DNA of 64,000 nt from Parelaphostrongylus tenuis (lineage: Eukaryota; Nematoda; Chromadorea; Rhabditida; Metastrongylidae), in contig JAHQIW010002116.1 of NCBI GenBank assembly GCA_019055375.1, positions 1 through 64,000 on the forward strand, read 5' to 3'. Positions within the stretch are counted from its first letter, which is position 1. Each line of letters starts with the position of its first letter. Below are positions 49,485-60,879 of the stretch, piece after piece. The notes below the pieces were generated by a model. That model worked only from the letters and a program-made list of their open reading frames with translations. It ran no database searches and was not told the DNA's origin. Both the position numbers and the translations under genes were made by a program.

Positions 49485-49775
49485 GTTGAGTGATGTGCAA
49501 AACTTTGACATCAGGTGGGTTTCGAACCTGATTTTCACCCTTTCCGGGGACACGTGCTTGACCAAATGCGCTACCGACGCTTACTTCACCACCAGCTTTT
49601 CAACGCTATAACGCATCAATCTATCAGCAACAAACCGTCAACAGTTTAAAAGTGGAGAGCAAAACGGGCTTTGATAGTACAAATGCTCATACACGCACCT
49701 CCGGAAAGGGTGAAGTGCGGGTCCGACTCCAGCTTGGCGTCAAAGTTTTGCGCATCACCCAACATCGTTGGGTGT
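49485..49775. repeat. Foldback element with tRNA-like arms, copy 2
   Basis: The left arm is GTGATGTGCAAAACTTTGAC, then GGGTTTCGAACCTG and CACCCTTTCCGGGG. The right arm is its inverted counterpart: CCGGAAAGGGTG, CGGGTCCGACTCC, then GTCAAAGTTTTGCGCATCAC. Same design as 25.0-25.4 kb. It is present only in the right arm of the duplication. Confidence 0.78.
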
Positions 49776-50169
49776 ATACATGTATATATGTACGCATATA
49801 TATGCATGTGCATGCATATACATATCCATGTGTATAGGTCCGCAGACTTTTTTTTTGTGGGAATCAGTTGTATGAAGTCAGTGTTCAAATATGATAACAG
49901 TCGCATAACATCAACTGAGAGAAAGACGATGCGGTTCAGCAGTGTGGTATGATTCCCCTATGCTACTCTTAGTATGCCGCGTGTGGTACTGATGAGACTG
50001 GCAAAACCATCGAAATGTACGTAGACCTCTAACATGCGATATCAAACCTCGATAAAAAACTGTATGAAATTTCTATAGAATATTTGGATCAATGCTCTCC
50101 AAGAAGGTTTTCAAGAATCAGTCACTGAATGGCTATATTGTCTTCGTACATTGAGCCTGTAGTACGAAG

Positions 50170-50430
50170 GTGGTGATAAAAAAAATTCTGAAGGCCCGAG
50201 ACGTTAGCCGAATAATTTTTTCATTCCAACATCGTGCTTCACGCTTTGTCAACGAAGAAGCTATCAATGTTGTGTTGAGGTTCGAAAAAGGTAGCGGATC
50301 AGAGTTGACTGCGCACTTGCGACAAGTCGAATCGAGTTTAGAGCATTTCCGTGAATTAGTTCGCTCGATTCCCGACATTCACAACAACGAACAACGGCAA
50401 AGACAAAGAATAGCATTGTTATGTAGATAA
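50170..50430 (+). CDS. Helical open frame, possibly a Mediator subunit 9-like exon
   Basis: The open frame reads FVNEEAINVVLRFEKGSGSE, then HLRQVESSLEHFRELVRSI, then NNEQRQRQRIALL and a stop. Two amphipathic helices joined by a short hydrophobic turn resemble the small Med9 subunit (pattern: helix, ARELV..LPGI, EEQ). The first part of the frame overlaps a dispersed repeat end (GACGTTAGCCGAATAATTTT) seen elsewhere, so only the part after about 50245 could be a real exon. No clear acceptor or donor was found. It could equally be a chance frame. It lies in the segment present only in the right arm. Confidence 0.25.
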   Translation: MVIKKILKARDVSRIIFSFQHRASRFVNEEAINVVLRFEKGSGSELTAHLRQVESSLEHFRELVRSIPDIHNNEQRQRQRIALLCR

Positions 50431-50702
50431 TATAAAAGTTTTAAGAAATATCCTTCTTTTTCCGTATTGACTACCCTTCTTGTTTCTATGTTTTCTACCA
50501 GTCTGGCGAAGGTCTCCTATAGGTCTTTGTACAAGGGTGAAAGGCTCTTCAAAGGCATTTGTAATTAGCAATCGTTGCGCGAAATTGAGCACCTTTTTAT
50601 AATGTTTTTCGTTTATTGTCATGCATCCTAACATGTTGAGAAAATCTTTTGGCAGTAGTTATCGAACAGTGTAATGGGAATCTCTATACTATCAAGTCGT
50701 TA

Positions 50703-50982
50703 TGAGCGCATGTAGCACAGTGTATAGAGGTGCCCTGTGAGGCGCACGATGTCCATAGTTCCATCCCGCGTTCACGACTCAACAAGCCTTCCATCCCTCC
50801 AAGATCGGCAAACTGATAACAGAATTGTCTGGGAGGATAGCAGCGTTAACTTTATACATCGGTGGTCCATCGCGAGTAATTGCAGAGATCAGAAGTGCAT
50901 TCAGTCACTTCTAACGATTCCTGCTGAGGTCGAATGAATAGCGCATCCCTCACGGATTGATAAACTCCGAGAGCTTTATTTT
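50703..50982 (+). repeat. tRNA-derived SINE (family 1), copy 8
   Basis: Plus orientation, diverged head (GCGCATGTAGCACAGTGTAT), body with TTGTCTGGGAGGATAGCAGC, and end TTGATAAACTCCGAGAGC. It lies in the right-arm-only segment. Confidence 0.75.
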
Positions 50983-51039
50983 CAATAATATTTTCCAACT
51001 GACTATCTTGAGATCTCACTTGAAAATTAGTATAGTTTG

Positions 51040-51460
51040 ATAGAATGTTTTGAGCATTTCATGAGGACTGGTATGGCATCTCGGTAGCAAATGTACGTTT
51101 CGGCTTTCTTGCAAGCCTCAGCAGTACCACATGCCCTACGACTCACCTCTCTACTATTAGTAATCGACACCGAATAAGTATCACTCTGTATCTGGTGAAA
51201 TGATCACTGGATATTGCATGCTTCATAATGATTAATATATGCTCTGTAACAGCCGTATGACATCGACAATCAATCGATCAAACCACAAGATCAGCTAGCT
51301 CTTTCACTTCGGCTATAGTGATATGTTTTCGGCGCCGGTTGCCAATAATAGCAGAGTTGAGTCGTAGGACATGTCGCACTTATGAGACTTGCGAGGACGC
51401 CGAAACGTGCGTATACCACACAGATGCCCTAATAGACATTTTGAAAAGCTTAAAACATTC
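51040..51460. repeat. Foldback element with about 140-bp arms
   Basis: The left arm (ATGTACGTTTCGGCTTTCTT, then GCAGTACCACATGCCCTACG) pairs with the inverted right arm (CGTAGGACATGTCGCACTTA, then GACGCCGAAACGTGCGTATA). Arms are roughly 140 bases; the centre is about 130. The GAAACGT-type arm end also occurs singly near 35.61 and 50.01 kb. No coding sequence. Confidence 0.75.
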
Positions 51461-51576
51461 CATCAGGCTAACTTCATTTTTCTGTTGCATGGAGTCATCT
51501 TAAAGGAACGGTCGTATTTTCAGACAGCTTAAGTTGAAAGACGAGCTCATCCAGTCCTTCTTGCACTACAATATCC

Positions 51577-53038
51577 ATGATGGATCAGAAAGTGAGTGTA
51601 CAGTCGTTTTAAATATAATCTTGTATAAAAGTATTGAAGTGTAACGAGTCTTAATCATGAAGGTGTGTTTCCTTGATTGAGAAAAAACTTTGCTATGAAC
51701 TGGAAGAAATCTACAAGAAATCGTTGATTCCATTTATTACAGATGTCAACATCAAACGTGACTGAGGGTTCATCGAGCAGAGAGCGCCTTGTGTGTATCG
51801 TTTGCGGTAGCGTGGTACTTCTTGCTGGCGCAGGACCATGGTCCAACAGAAACGAGATGCTGCCACTCTGCCATCAGGATTGGAATCTTGGCACTCAAAA
51901 AGTGGGCATTAAAGGAATCTATAGGCATAATTTTTCTTCAGTATTCCGCTTTTTTTCTTCTATTTTGGAGCTCCCATTATCATAGTTTTTTTGCAAGTCA
52001 CTCACCGCATTGGACTCGTTCCTCTCATCCTCACTCCATAAAGGTCTTCGAAAATATCACATCTTGTTCCGGCTAATGCCTGAGGACTTGATCTTATTCA
52101 TGAATATTGGGGTACACTGCTGATCTGACATCTTCCAATCTTCACGATAGCCGAACTAAAGAAGAGTGATAGGAGGAATGTGGGGAATGAGTTGGGCCAA
52201 CTCTTGCTTGTCACCCTGCTTCTTGATACAGTGCATCATGAGTCTTTTCGTTGCCCTGATCCCATTTATCGTTCCGACGATTCACAAGCAGTAGTCGAAG
52301 CACCATGCGAAATATAGGAGATTTCTGGGACGATGGAAGTGAGGAGGCGAATCGAATTTTGGAAGTATTCTGACGAACATAAATGTCGGATAATGGTCAT
52401 TTTTTCTTGGGAAGGGACGGGGGACGGTCTCCGATTGGTTATTGATGCAAAATACTGGAAAGAACAAATTGCTGGTTGAACTCACTCTCTTAACACCAGC
52501 AATGACTTGGAAACGCCTAAACCTGACTATGTTCACGAATATAGGGTATCTGACTCTATCAGTTTCATAAAACTTCATGAGGGAATCCACAAGCAGTAGT
52601 CGAAGCACCACGCGAAAGTAATAGGAGATTTTTGGGACGATGTAAGTGAGGAAGCGAATCGAATTTTGGAAGTATTGGGATTCGCTTAGTAAAATGAAAT
52701 TGTGATACAAATCAGAGTATTGAAGTGACTTGTGATTTGTCAGTTCTCATGCTTTTGTCCTTTTTCCCTGTTTTTGCAGTTTGTTCTAATTTTTGACCGT
52801 ACTACCTGTGAAGTCGTAGTTTCTTTCAACATTTTACAGTTCGAGACTTCTTTTCAGGGGCGGTCACTGGATTTTGGTTAGTTCAGGACACTTATGACTT
52901 TGATAATGTGGGACTCACAAAGTCGGATGAAGGTGTCAGTATTTGGAATGTGCTGATTGCGAATACGGTCTCATAGGATTTCTGGACGCGAAATCGAAAT
53001 TGCATTATGTAAGTAATGCCAGAGTTTCGTCCAGCTGA
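51577..53038 (+). pseudogene. MSS4/RABIF-type Rab-binding protein gene, right-arm copy (broken)
   Basis: A possible first mini-exon, 51577-51591 (MMDQK, then GTGAGT), leads into exon 51743-51901 after TTATTACAG. It starts MSTSNVTEGSSSRERLVCIV with the first zinc pair (CIVC), then LLAGAG and EMLPLC, fully open, ending AAA|GTGGGC. The last exon starts after TTCTTTTCAG at 52858, but has lost one base right after the acceptor and another near 52937 (GTCAGTATTTGG against GTCAAGTATCTGG in the left arm), so FWLV..., CADC and the C-terminus fall out of frame. The stop is at 53036. Between exons, the GDFWDD segment seen in the left arm occurs twice (about 52287-52372 and 52590-52680). The ATG at 51743 sits directly at an AG, which in a nematode could also be a trans-splice site. 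Confidence 0.83.
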
Positions 53039-55435
53039 AGTCATCATGCTGGTGAATAATCATAGTCTATCGCTGCCGGTAAATGATCGATTCACGAACG
53101 GCGTGCGATTTTCACCATCTAACCCCTATTGGACCTCTATGCAAATCAGTGCACACTTAGCGAATCTCGCCAGTTTCGTTGTTCGAGTAAAGTTTTTTAT
53201 CCGCTTTGTAAAACTTTCGAAATTCTTCTATTACTTTGATAGAACACGATTTTCATTACTCGCTTATATGTTTTTGGCTCAAATGTATGCGTCGTATGTA
53301 GAGATAAACGCTGGTTTAGTACGCAGTCATAATAAATTTTGCAATCAATCAATTGTATTGAATTGTAGAAAAGGATGTCGCCATAAAATTCTATTGTTTT
53401 GATTTCCCCCCCGGTTTTTTACAATGTCGAAAAGTCATTATAGTGAATAGAAACTGGAAAATAATGAGTGATCTATCAAAATGATGATGGATAGTGTATG
53501 CGAAACTAGTTCATTGATAACTTTGTCTATAGCTATGCTTATATCAGTCATTCGTTTACTTCCAACTATTTAGAGTTGACGTATATGAGGAAGAAGTTAA
53601 GAACTTATGGATAGTGGAAGAATTGAGCGCGCAGGGAGAATCGTGTTTGAGTAAAAAGCTTTGAAAATTGGCATTATGCAATCTATTACCCAGAAATTTG
53701 TTTCTCCAAAGAAGCTTTTTCGTACTCTTTTCCTATCCACCCATATTCAAAAAACGTATTTTTTATTCCTATTCAAAGCTTTGATAATTATTCGAATGCT
53801 TAAATTACGAGAATTTGAAGACTGTATTCTACTTTTCAAATTTTTCAAATATGTACTGTAAAAGTAGAAGTAAAAATATATTCCACGCTCAAGCATCTTT
53901 GCTGGACGTAGATTTCCATTCAGACTTCCAATATCAATTTAATAGCACAAATCTCAGCAATTTTATTGATATTTTTATGTTCCATGAAGAACATTCTCGT
54001 GCGCTATTACAGCTAAGAGAATATTGAGTTTCGCACTCGGCTCCGTGTCGATCGCGCAGCGCATTAGCACGTGGCATGAGATGCGCGCCATTCGTTAAGC
54101 CCAGTCTTCTCTTAACTATAACAACGCACTAAGAAGTCTTTCTGAAAAAGGAAACATCATTGAAAATGTCGAAATTCGTACTGTCGAAAGTCGTTTTAAA
54201 CAATAGTGTATAATATTTGATGCTCGTGGTCTCTTAGAAGTTAATAGGTTTTTGCATTCGTTTCGGAACAAATTTTGAGTTTTTTTTTTGTATCACTCTA
54301 GTACTCTATAATCTTCTGTACACGCTCATATATTTCTTGCGTAGATGTAGCTCTTATCAGCGAAAAAAAATCTAAGTACGAAACGTAATTTTTCGCTCCT
54401 ACAGCTACTGAGAAGATGTTCTGAAATGCCAAATTCAGTTTCAGAATCATGAAGACTCGCACTATGGAATGAGTAATAATCTGGCTTAGTGAAAGGCTAT
54501 TCATGGATCTTGAGTTAGGTGAAACAAAATTTCATTTGCGATATTACAGCACACTAAAAAGATCTTTTCAAAAACCACGACAGTGTTGAAGTCCTCAAAT
54601 TTTGATCCTTCGAATGACTATTGAAATTCCAGTAGAATAGCACTTTTCAGCAAAAAAGACTTCTGGTTGAGGAGCCAAATAACCCTCACCGTCCGGAAAG
54701 GGTTAGAATTTTTTGAAATGATGTCTGTTGTTTCATTTCGTTTCCAACTGCATCTATTGCTTCGTTTTTCTTTCCTCTTTTGAACCTTCATTTCGGGCAG
54801 TTTTCATTCTTAGGTGAAATAACCGCCACGCACTTTTTGTATGCTCAGTTGGTACAACTAATATCGGCTGTGAATTTGGTTTCTCCATGTGGACTGTGGT
54901 AAGTCTTTGTGTAGTGTGACAACGTGGTTAATTGGTTTTCACTTCAAATTTTTCTTAATTAATCTGTTTTACAGTTATGTGGGAGGATCATACTGCAATG
55001 TTCTCGTTAAGTGAATTTATTATTCTCTACATTTATTGTTTCGTGATAATAAATGATGTGTTTTCTTTACTTGTGTCTGTTTATAGATTGCTATTCCAAT
55101 GCGAAACCAGCTGGGTTCTCGTTGATTAGTAGTCTTTCATGTTGTTTAGATCTCTTTTGCAGTGTTTCTAGATCATAATGGCTGAAAAGAAGGATTCCCT
55201 CAGGTTGGCTGTTTCTGTCTTCATTTTCAATCTTTATTGAAGATGTACTTTTGGTCATTTTGAATATAGATGCTGTTAAGCACTGTGGAAAAGCCTCTCG
55301 ACCTTATCAAATTAAGTCTGGACGAACGGGATTACGTAAAAATGTCCAATGATAGAGAGTTTAGTTTAAGGAGATTACATAGCAGTTTCTTTTTTATGGA
55401 CTGTTCAATGGAAACAGCCGCATAATATTGCCATT
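53039..55435. other. Non-coding middle of right arm
   Basis: Mirror of 31.77-34.12 kb, with the same repeat monomers (for example TAACAACGCACTAAGAAGTC near 54120). No exon is recognised. Confidence 0.5.
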
Positions 55436-55728
55436 GAGCGCGCGTGGCGCAGTAGTTGAAAGTGCTTTATGACACACATGTGGTCGACTAATTGGTGCTC
55501 GATACTGCGGTCCCGCGCTTAAAGTTCATCAAGCCTTCCATCCTTTCGGCTTCGATAAGTTGTTACCAGACTTGTCTGAGAGGATAGTAGCACTGATTTG
55601 ATACATCCATCGGTAGACCATCGCGAGTCATAATGGAGGCTAGATTTGCTTTCAATTACCTCGAACGGTGAAGATGAGGGCAAATATGTGGCGCACCACT
55701 CAGGGATCGATCAAAGCTAAAAGCCTTA
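55436..55728 (+). repeat. tRNA-derived SINE (family 1), copy 9
   Basis: Plus-orientation partner of 31.48 kb, with GCGCGTGGCGCAGTAGTTGA as A-box region, GGTCCCGCGC in place of a good B box, and GACTTGTCTGAGAGGATAG in the centre. Confidence 0.75.
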
Positions 55729-57622
55729 TTTGTTTATGATTACTGCTGACATGTTTTTTTTTAGTTAGCTTTGTTTATGTTGTTTTAACGATTTATTGAT
55801 TTTAATTCTGATACGAGTTCGACTTCATGCTTATGATCAACACCTACATATGATCCTTTCCAATGTTAGTTTTCAAAGAGTTGTTTTTGTCTTCTTACTT
55901 TGTCTTCTCTTTCACTTGTCTTGTAAATGTTTTGAAACTACTCCTATACAAGTTGAGGAAACGGTAACAACTCCCTGTAGCAACGGTTCCACGAATCCGT
56001 TGCTACTTTTGTGGGCGAGCCCTGGTAGCCCAGAGAGAAGAACGTAATGTGTTCATGGAAAATGGTTAACGGGCCTGTCTTATCGGGGCTCAGGACAATT
56101 TCGTAATCTGTCCGCCCCGTGAGCGGTCGCTATTGTCACCCATCTGTTATGATTTGATTAGTTCACTTTTAGTCGTTCTACTTCTCATTATATTCTCTTC
56201 TTACCAGTTGCTAATGAAGCTCGTATCATTGTGGGCGGAGCTCACTGCTACGGCAGTGGACCAAGTCCTGTGGGTTCTGCTTGGCCCGCCATCGGGGATG
56301 GGTTTCAGTCCATGTATATAGTCCACGATAAGCATTCCGACGTAGGTAATCACCCGCTGGCTCCCACCTTCGATGTTTAAGTCCTGCTCGGGGCAAGCAT
56401 AACTGCATTCTGAGGTCTACTGTCTAGTCAAGCCACGCAATCTTAGCTCACATTATCAGTTCACCTCACTCACTAATCAATCCTCAGTTTATATCGTTCC
56501 ACTTTATCACTACGCACTTAGTCATAACGCAGTATTATCGTATTTATACAGTTATGCGTCGTTATTCATGCTGTGTTCTTATTGTATTATTATTGTACTT
56601 ATGCATATATTTTTAGGTTGTCTTGTTACTCCCTATAATTTTTTTAATATTTACTCGAGTCATCACCAACAATAGCAGTCAGCGGCAACACTCATCTATC
56701 AGCTCAATAAAGCAAATTAGTGGCAACGGTAGGCACACCCCGTCGCCATACTTCCGATATTGATTAGTAGTCGTTTGAAGAGATTTATCGACAAACCAAA
56801 AGAAGCATTCGCATGTTGTACGTGCGCGGGAATTCTTTGATTCTTGTCTCTCCACCTGTTCCAGCCACGTAACGCTGCGTATTTCTACCATCGCCATAGA
56901 CGTGTTCTTTAGTTAGATTTACCACTTTGCTGGGTCATTAGAAATCTTTTTACTCCTTGGTTGATTAAGTTGTACAACAAGTTGTAAAGCACTTTCCTTC
57001 AACCTCCGCAATATAAATCAATGATATTCTTCGCTGATCAAACCTTTACGAAATGATTGATTTAACCAAGAGATTGGTAATAAAATTTTCTCGGCTAACG
57101 TTTTAACAAGTTTCATCTTCAGAACCGATGATCCGAGTGGACTGCCCACAATCGCTCGTTCTCGTTGCCTTGTCTTCGCCTTCCTTGTCGATCCACTTGA
57201 ATATTTTTTGGTGAGCATCGCTCCTATAAAGGACCTCGATCGGCGATGGCCTTATAACCCTTTGAGGGGTAGCGTTGATAGGTAGGCGTCATCGCGCCGT
57301 CGCTTACGCGTCGGTCCTGGAGAGCGACATGTGCGTCTCTGTGCGAGAATGTCCTGCTGCCTGCGTCTTCGTTCCCACGAGCGCCTCAATTCTAACGATA
57401 CGAGAGGCAGCCGTAACAGTAGCTGATTGAGATCGTGAGAAAAGTGAGAGTGAAAACAAAGGCAAAGAACAGTACGCTCTGGGCATTGAAAACTAATTCG
57501 TGGGAAGCAGCCAAATGTGTGAGTCAAAAGAATGACAATATTATACGAAACAATCACGAAACAAAGCTTATTTGTCAAGAGAGACTTTCTAGATTGCAAT
57601 ACACTGTTTATCGTTATCATTA
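55729..57622. other. Outer part of right arm, no gene
   Basis: Mirror of 29.58-31.4 kb with the same GC-richer block and the ACTGCCCACAATCGCTCGTT block. A (TTATCA)n-like tract at 57608-57640 marks the outer end. Confidence 0.5.
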
Positions 57623-57959
57623 TCATTATCGTTATCATTGAGCAATGTAGTTTTATTGTTGAAACATAATGAATGCGAATGGAATATGGAAGATTTTGAT
57701 GTTCTTTTTACTGAGACTATCTCTATAGCTCTTCAATGAAATTCCAACATTTCATGATGATAATGCTCCCTCAAAACTTGGGTTCGTCTTCTCGCATCCA
57801 TCGTACTGTCTGCGTGTGTCTTTCCACAAGATGAGCCGCCTCTTTTGCGAGGTACGACGTCGCCATTACAGTAGCTAGTGAGATGTGACGTCGCGCGGTG
57901 TGAGACGAAATGTCCCACGTGGTCCTCAAAGGGAATATAGATAGAACGGTTGCTGCCGA

Positions 57960-58090
57960 TAGTGAGTATCTGCTGAAGAACATTACAACGAGGACGAACG
58001 CCTGTGGACAGTCACACTGACTCCGAAGAAGGTCAAACTCGTTGTGACGTTAGCCGAATGGATTTTTATGACCATCTGCGTGCTACAGGC
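57960..58090 (+). repeat. Diverged dispersed repeat next to the right arm
   Basis: GGACGAACGCCTGTGGACAG, then GAAGAAGGTCAAACTCGTTG and GACGTTAGCCGAATGGATTT repeat the order of blocks at 30.02-30.12 kb. A short relative (GACGAAACATGTCGCAACGT, GAGCCGAATAATAATC) is at 63.85-63.90 kb. Confidence 0.55.
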
Positions 58091-58705
58091 TTAATCAGGA
58101 AGGAAAATATAATTTTGTCACAGTGCTCTTGTCTGTATAAATGATCACTTGATGAATTAATGTTCGATAATCATATGGGAGTGCTACTATGTGTCATGCT
58201 ACCATTGACGACAGCCTTTCAAGCTTCAGCTGTTTCCCATGCTCTTTTCAAAAGTATTTAATAACTAATACGTTGAGGTTACTTTTATGTGGGATCATGA
58301 GTGTCGAAGGCCTGCGTTCAGCGTTTTCCGTATGAAGAATTGTCCAGAGCTTTCATACCACAAACGTGAAAGAAAACTACAGGTTTAAAGATTTGTTGAC
58401 AGAATTCCCTATATAAAAGGTTTTTAGCACGTTAGAATAAGCTACAAAATGTTAGCAAGTTGAGATTATCTCTGTACAGTACAATTTGTTGTCAACGTAA
58501 TAAAGGACAGGTTTTTTTAGCTTATTAGGTTTATTAGATTTTAGAATTTATATTGGCTTGGAATGGTGATTTGAAGTTTTGCTCCTGATCAACATAGGTA
58601 AGAATTGTAGACAACATTCGACTTTGTTGTGTGTGACATGCGCTATGGAATGTCTGGGAGATTAAATCGCAACCTATTTTTTTATTTTTTGCGTCAAGGC
58701 TTGTA

Positions 58706-60378
58706 TCACCTGTACCACCTGTCGTCCCGTTGATCGTCGAGTGACTCTAGCAGGTACCAGCAACTCTTTCATTTTTCCCTATCGCGTGCAAGAGTAGCTC
58801 AATGGGTCCTCCTCGCTCTAGGAATTCGCTGAGCACATATCTTTCTTCTATCGCCTTCGTGAAGAAATCGGACCAACGGGTCAGTGGTCTTCCTTTAGAG
58901 AGCTTGACGTCCCGAGGAATCCAGTCGGTGACGGCTCTCGTCCATCGGTTGTCGTTGAAGCGCATCACGTGTCCGGCCCACCTTATTGTCGATATCCTGG
59001 CGTGAAGAACGGCGTCTCTAATTTCCGATCGTTGTCGTAGGTCGGAACTTCGGATCCTTTCTCTCATTTGCGAGATACGGGATACTCCTATCATCGACCT
59101 TTCGACTACGCGTTCTACCAAGTGATCTTTCATCCTGCTTACGTAGAGATCAGGTTTCTGGTGTATACGTTAGGGCAGGGATAATTGTCGAGTCGAAAAG
59201 GTGGGCACGGAGTCGGATGTTCCTTGTCCTCTTCACTACATCTTCGATGCTCTCAAACGTTCCCCATAGCCGCTCGTTTCCTCCTGCTCAACTCTGGAGT
59301 TAGGTCGTTAATCATGCTGATTTGACGACCTAGGTAGACGTAACTGGAGCATTCGGAGATTCTCTTTCCGTTGAACGTGAATGGAGCATTCGAAACCCAT
59401 CCGTTCCTCATGAACATTGTTTTCGTTAGATTTAGTTGAAGACCAATCTTTCCACAGGCGTTATCGAAATCGGTCAGCATTCGTTCCGCTTGACTGATGT
59501 TTGGTGTTATGAGAACGATATCGTCACCAAAGCGACGATGATTCAATTGTCGACCTTCAATTTTCACTCCCATATCGTCCCATTCTAATGCTCGCATGCC
59601 GTTTTGTAGGGTGGCAGTGAATAGTTTTGGCGAAATTGTATCGCCTTGCCGGAACCCTCTTCTTACGTCAATGGTGATATTGTTGTAGAATGGAGATATT
59701 CTGGTCGTGAAATCTTTATAAATCTCACGAAGGATCATTATATGCCAAGTAGGGACGCTCTGGCTATCCACAGTCTCTATAACCGCTTCTGCTTTCCACT
59801 GAATCAAAGGCTTTTTTCAGGTCGATGAAAGTGAGACAGAGTGGTTGCTTGTACTCTCGTGAAAATTCAGTAGTCTTGTAATCGTGTGAATGTGATCTAT
59901 GATACTAAATCCTTTTCGGAATCCTGCTTGTTCGCATGGCTCTCCTTCGTCCAGTGTTCTGTCAGTCCTATTTAGGATGACTCCCAGTAAAGAGTTTATA
60001 GACAACGGACAGCAAGCATATTGGGCGATAATTGCCCATGTCGTAAAGGTCTCCCTTTTGAATGAGAACCTTGCATTCTGACAGGTAGCGAGGGAAGAGC
60101 CGAGCCACGGTGTTGATAAGAACTGGCGGCAGGTTCTTCAGGTGTTCTGGTCTAATCCTGTCTGGACCGGGTGTTGTTCTGTTCCTCACCGACGATATTG
60201 CATGTCGAAGTTAGGAAGGGAGGACCGGTGGAACGACATATATGTCCTCTTTCAATTTATATGACGGTAAGAGGACATGACTAGCGAAGAGATCTGACTA
60301 GTATTGGTGGATGATTTTCTCCATAGCCTTTCTCGAACTGTGAGTGTCCCGTCAGGGTATCGGAGTGCAATCATGCAA
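58706..60378 (-). mobile_element. 5'-truncated RTE retrotransposon, copy 3
   Basis: GTCAAGGCTTGTA occurs at 58693-58705 and again at 60379-60391, a 13-bp exact target-site duplication that fixes both ends. The 3' tail, read on the minus strand, is ACAGGTGGTACAGGTGA. The 5' end is cut inside the RT linker, just before MIALRYPDGT. The RT region follows with AGFRKGF, RRGFRQGDTISPKLF and LNHRRFGDDIVLI, in which the usual FADD is FGDD. Frameshifts and a nonsense codon (TAG at about 58746, after AGTC) add to the damage. It is a dead-on-arrival insertion typical of target-primed reverse transcription. Confidence 0.93.
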
Positions 60379-60385
60379 GTCAAGG

Positions 60386-60732
60386 CTTGTACTGTGACGA
60401 AAGTCACTAAAACAAGTGGGATCTCGTCTGAAAGCATCACTGTCTTAACCAATGTGTGGTTGGATTTACGCCTCCGAGATAAGCAAAAATGCACATGTCT
60501 TCCGTCTTTAATTTTTTATAACTTTGATTCTGATCTTCCGGAACTGAAGAAACCCTTAAAGACCCCATTTACTTTAATGTTACGCTTGCTTCGGAACGAT
60601 TTGATGACTGGGCAAACGCAAAAAGGGACATCTCTGTCTAGGGTATTAAGGTCCTTATCATCAGAGTCTTTGATTTACGCACTTACTAAGTCAGAGGCTA
60701 AATTCGAATTGATGAAAAATGAAACAAACTGA
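60386..60732 (+). CDS. Open frame beside the RTE insertion, unidentified
   Basis: The plus-strand frame is open for about 110 codons from the target-site duplication to TGA (TVTKVTKTSGISSES, WLDLRLRDKQKCTCLPSLIF, FTLMLRLLRNDLM). On the far side of the RTE, the sequence before the first copy of the duplication is a T-rich tract ending GCGTCAAG, which looks like a splice acceptor. So the RTE may have landed at an exon border. No family is recognised. Confidence 0.35.
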
Positions 60733-60879
60733 TCTTTCGTAATTTCGCGAAACTTCATCGAGAATGTCGTCGCATGGATGTAGTCTGTTGTACTGGATGC
60801 CATATGAAACCTTGTTGGCCCGCATAAGTGTCTTTCTCTTAGCATTTTACTAATTCCGTCCGAGATGATTCAATAGGAT

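Larger units (their letters stand above)
47470..57622 (-). repeat. Right arm of giant inverted duplication (unit B)
   Basis: Reverse-complement partner of 29580-37405. It is about 2.3 kb longer because it keeps 49.45-51.76 kb, which holds a foldback element, a helical open frame, a SINE, a second foldback element and the 5' exon of the MSS4-type gene. The outer edge is TTTCTAGATTGCAATACACT at about 57590-57622. The inner edge is near 47470. Confidence 0.92.

Noticed and set aside
52282..52710. A 142-codon minus-strand open frame
   Set aside because: It lies antisense across the MSS4 intron and a small tandem repeat. The left arm keeps only parts of it, with shifts.
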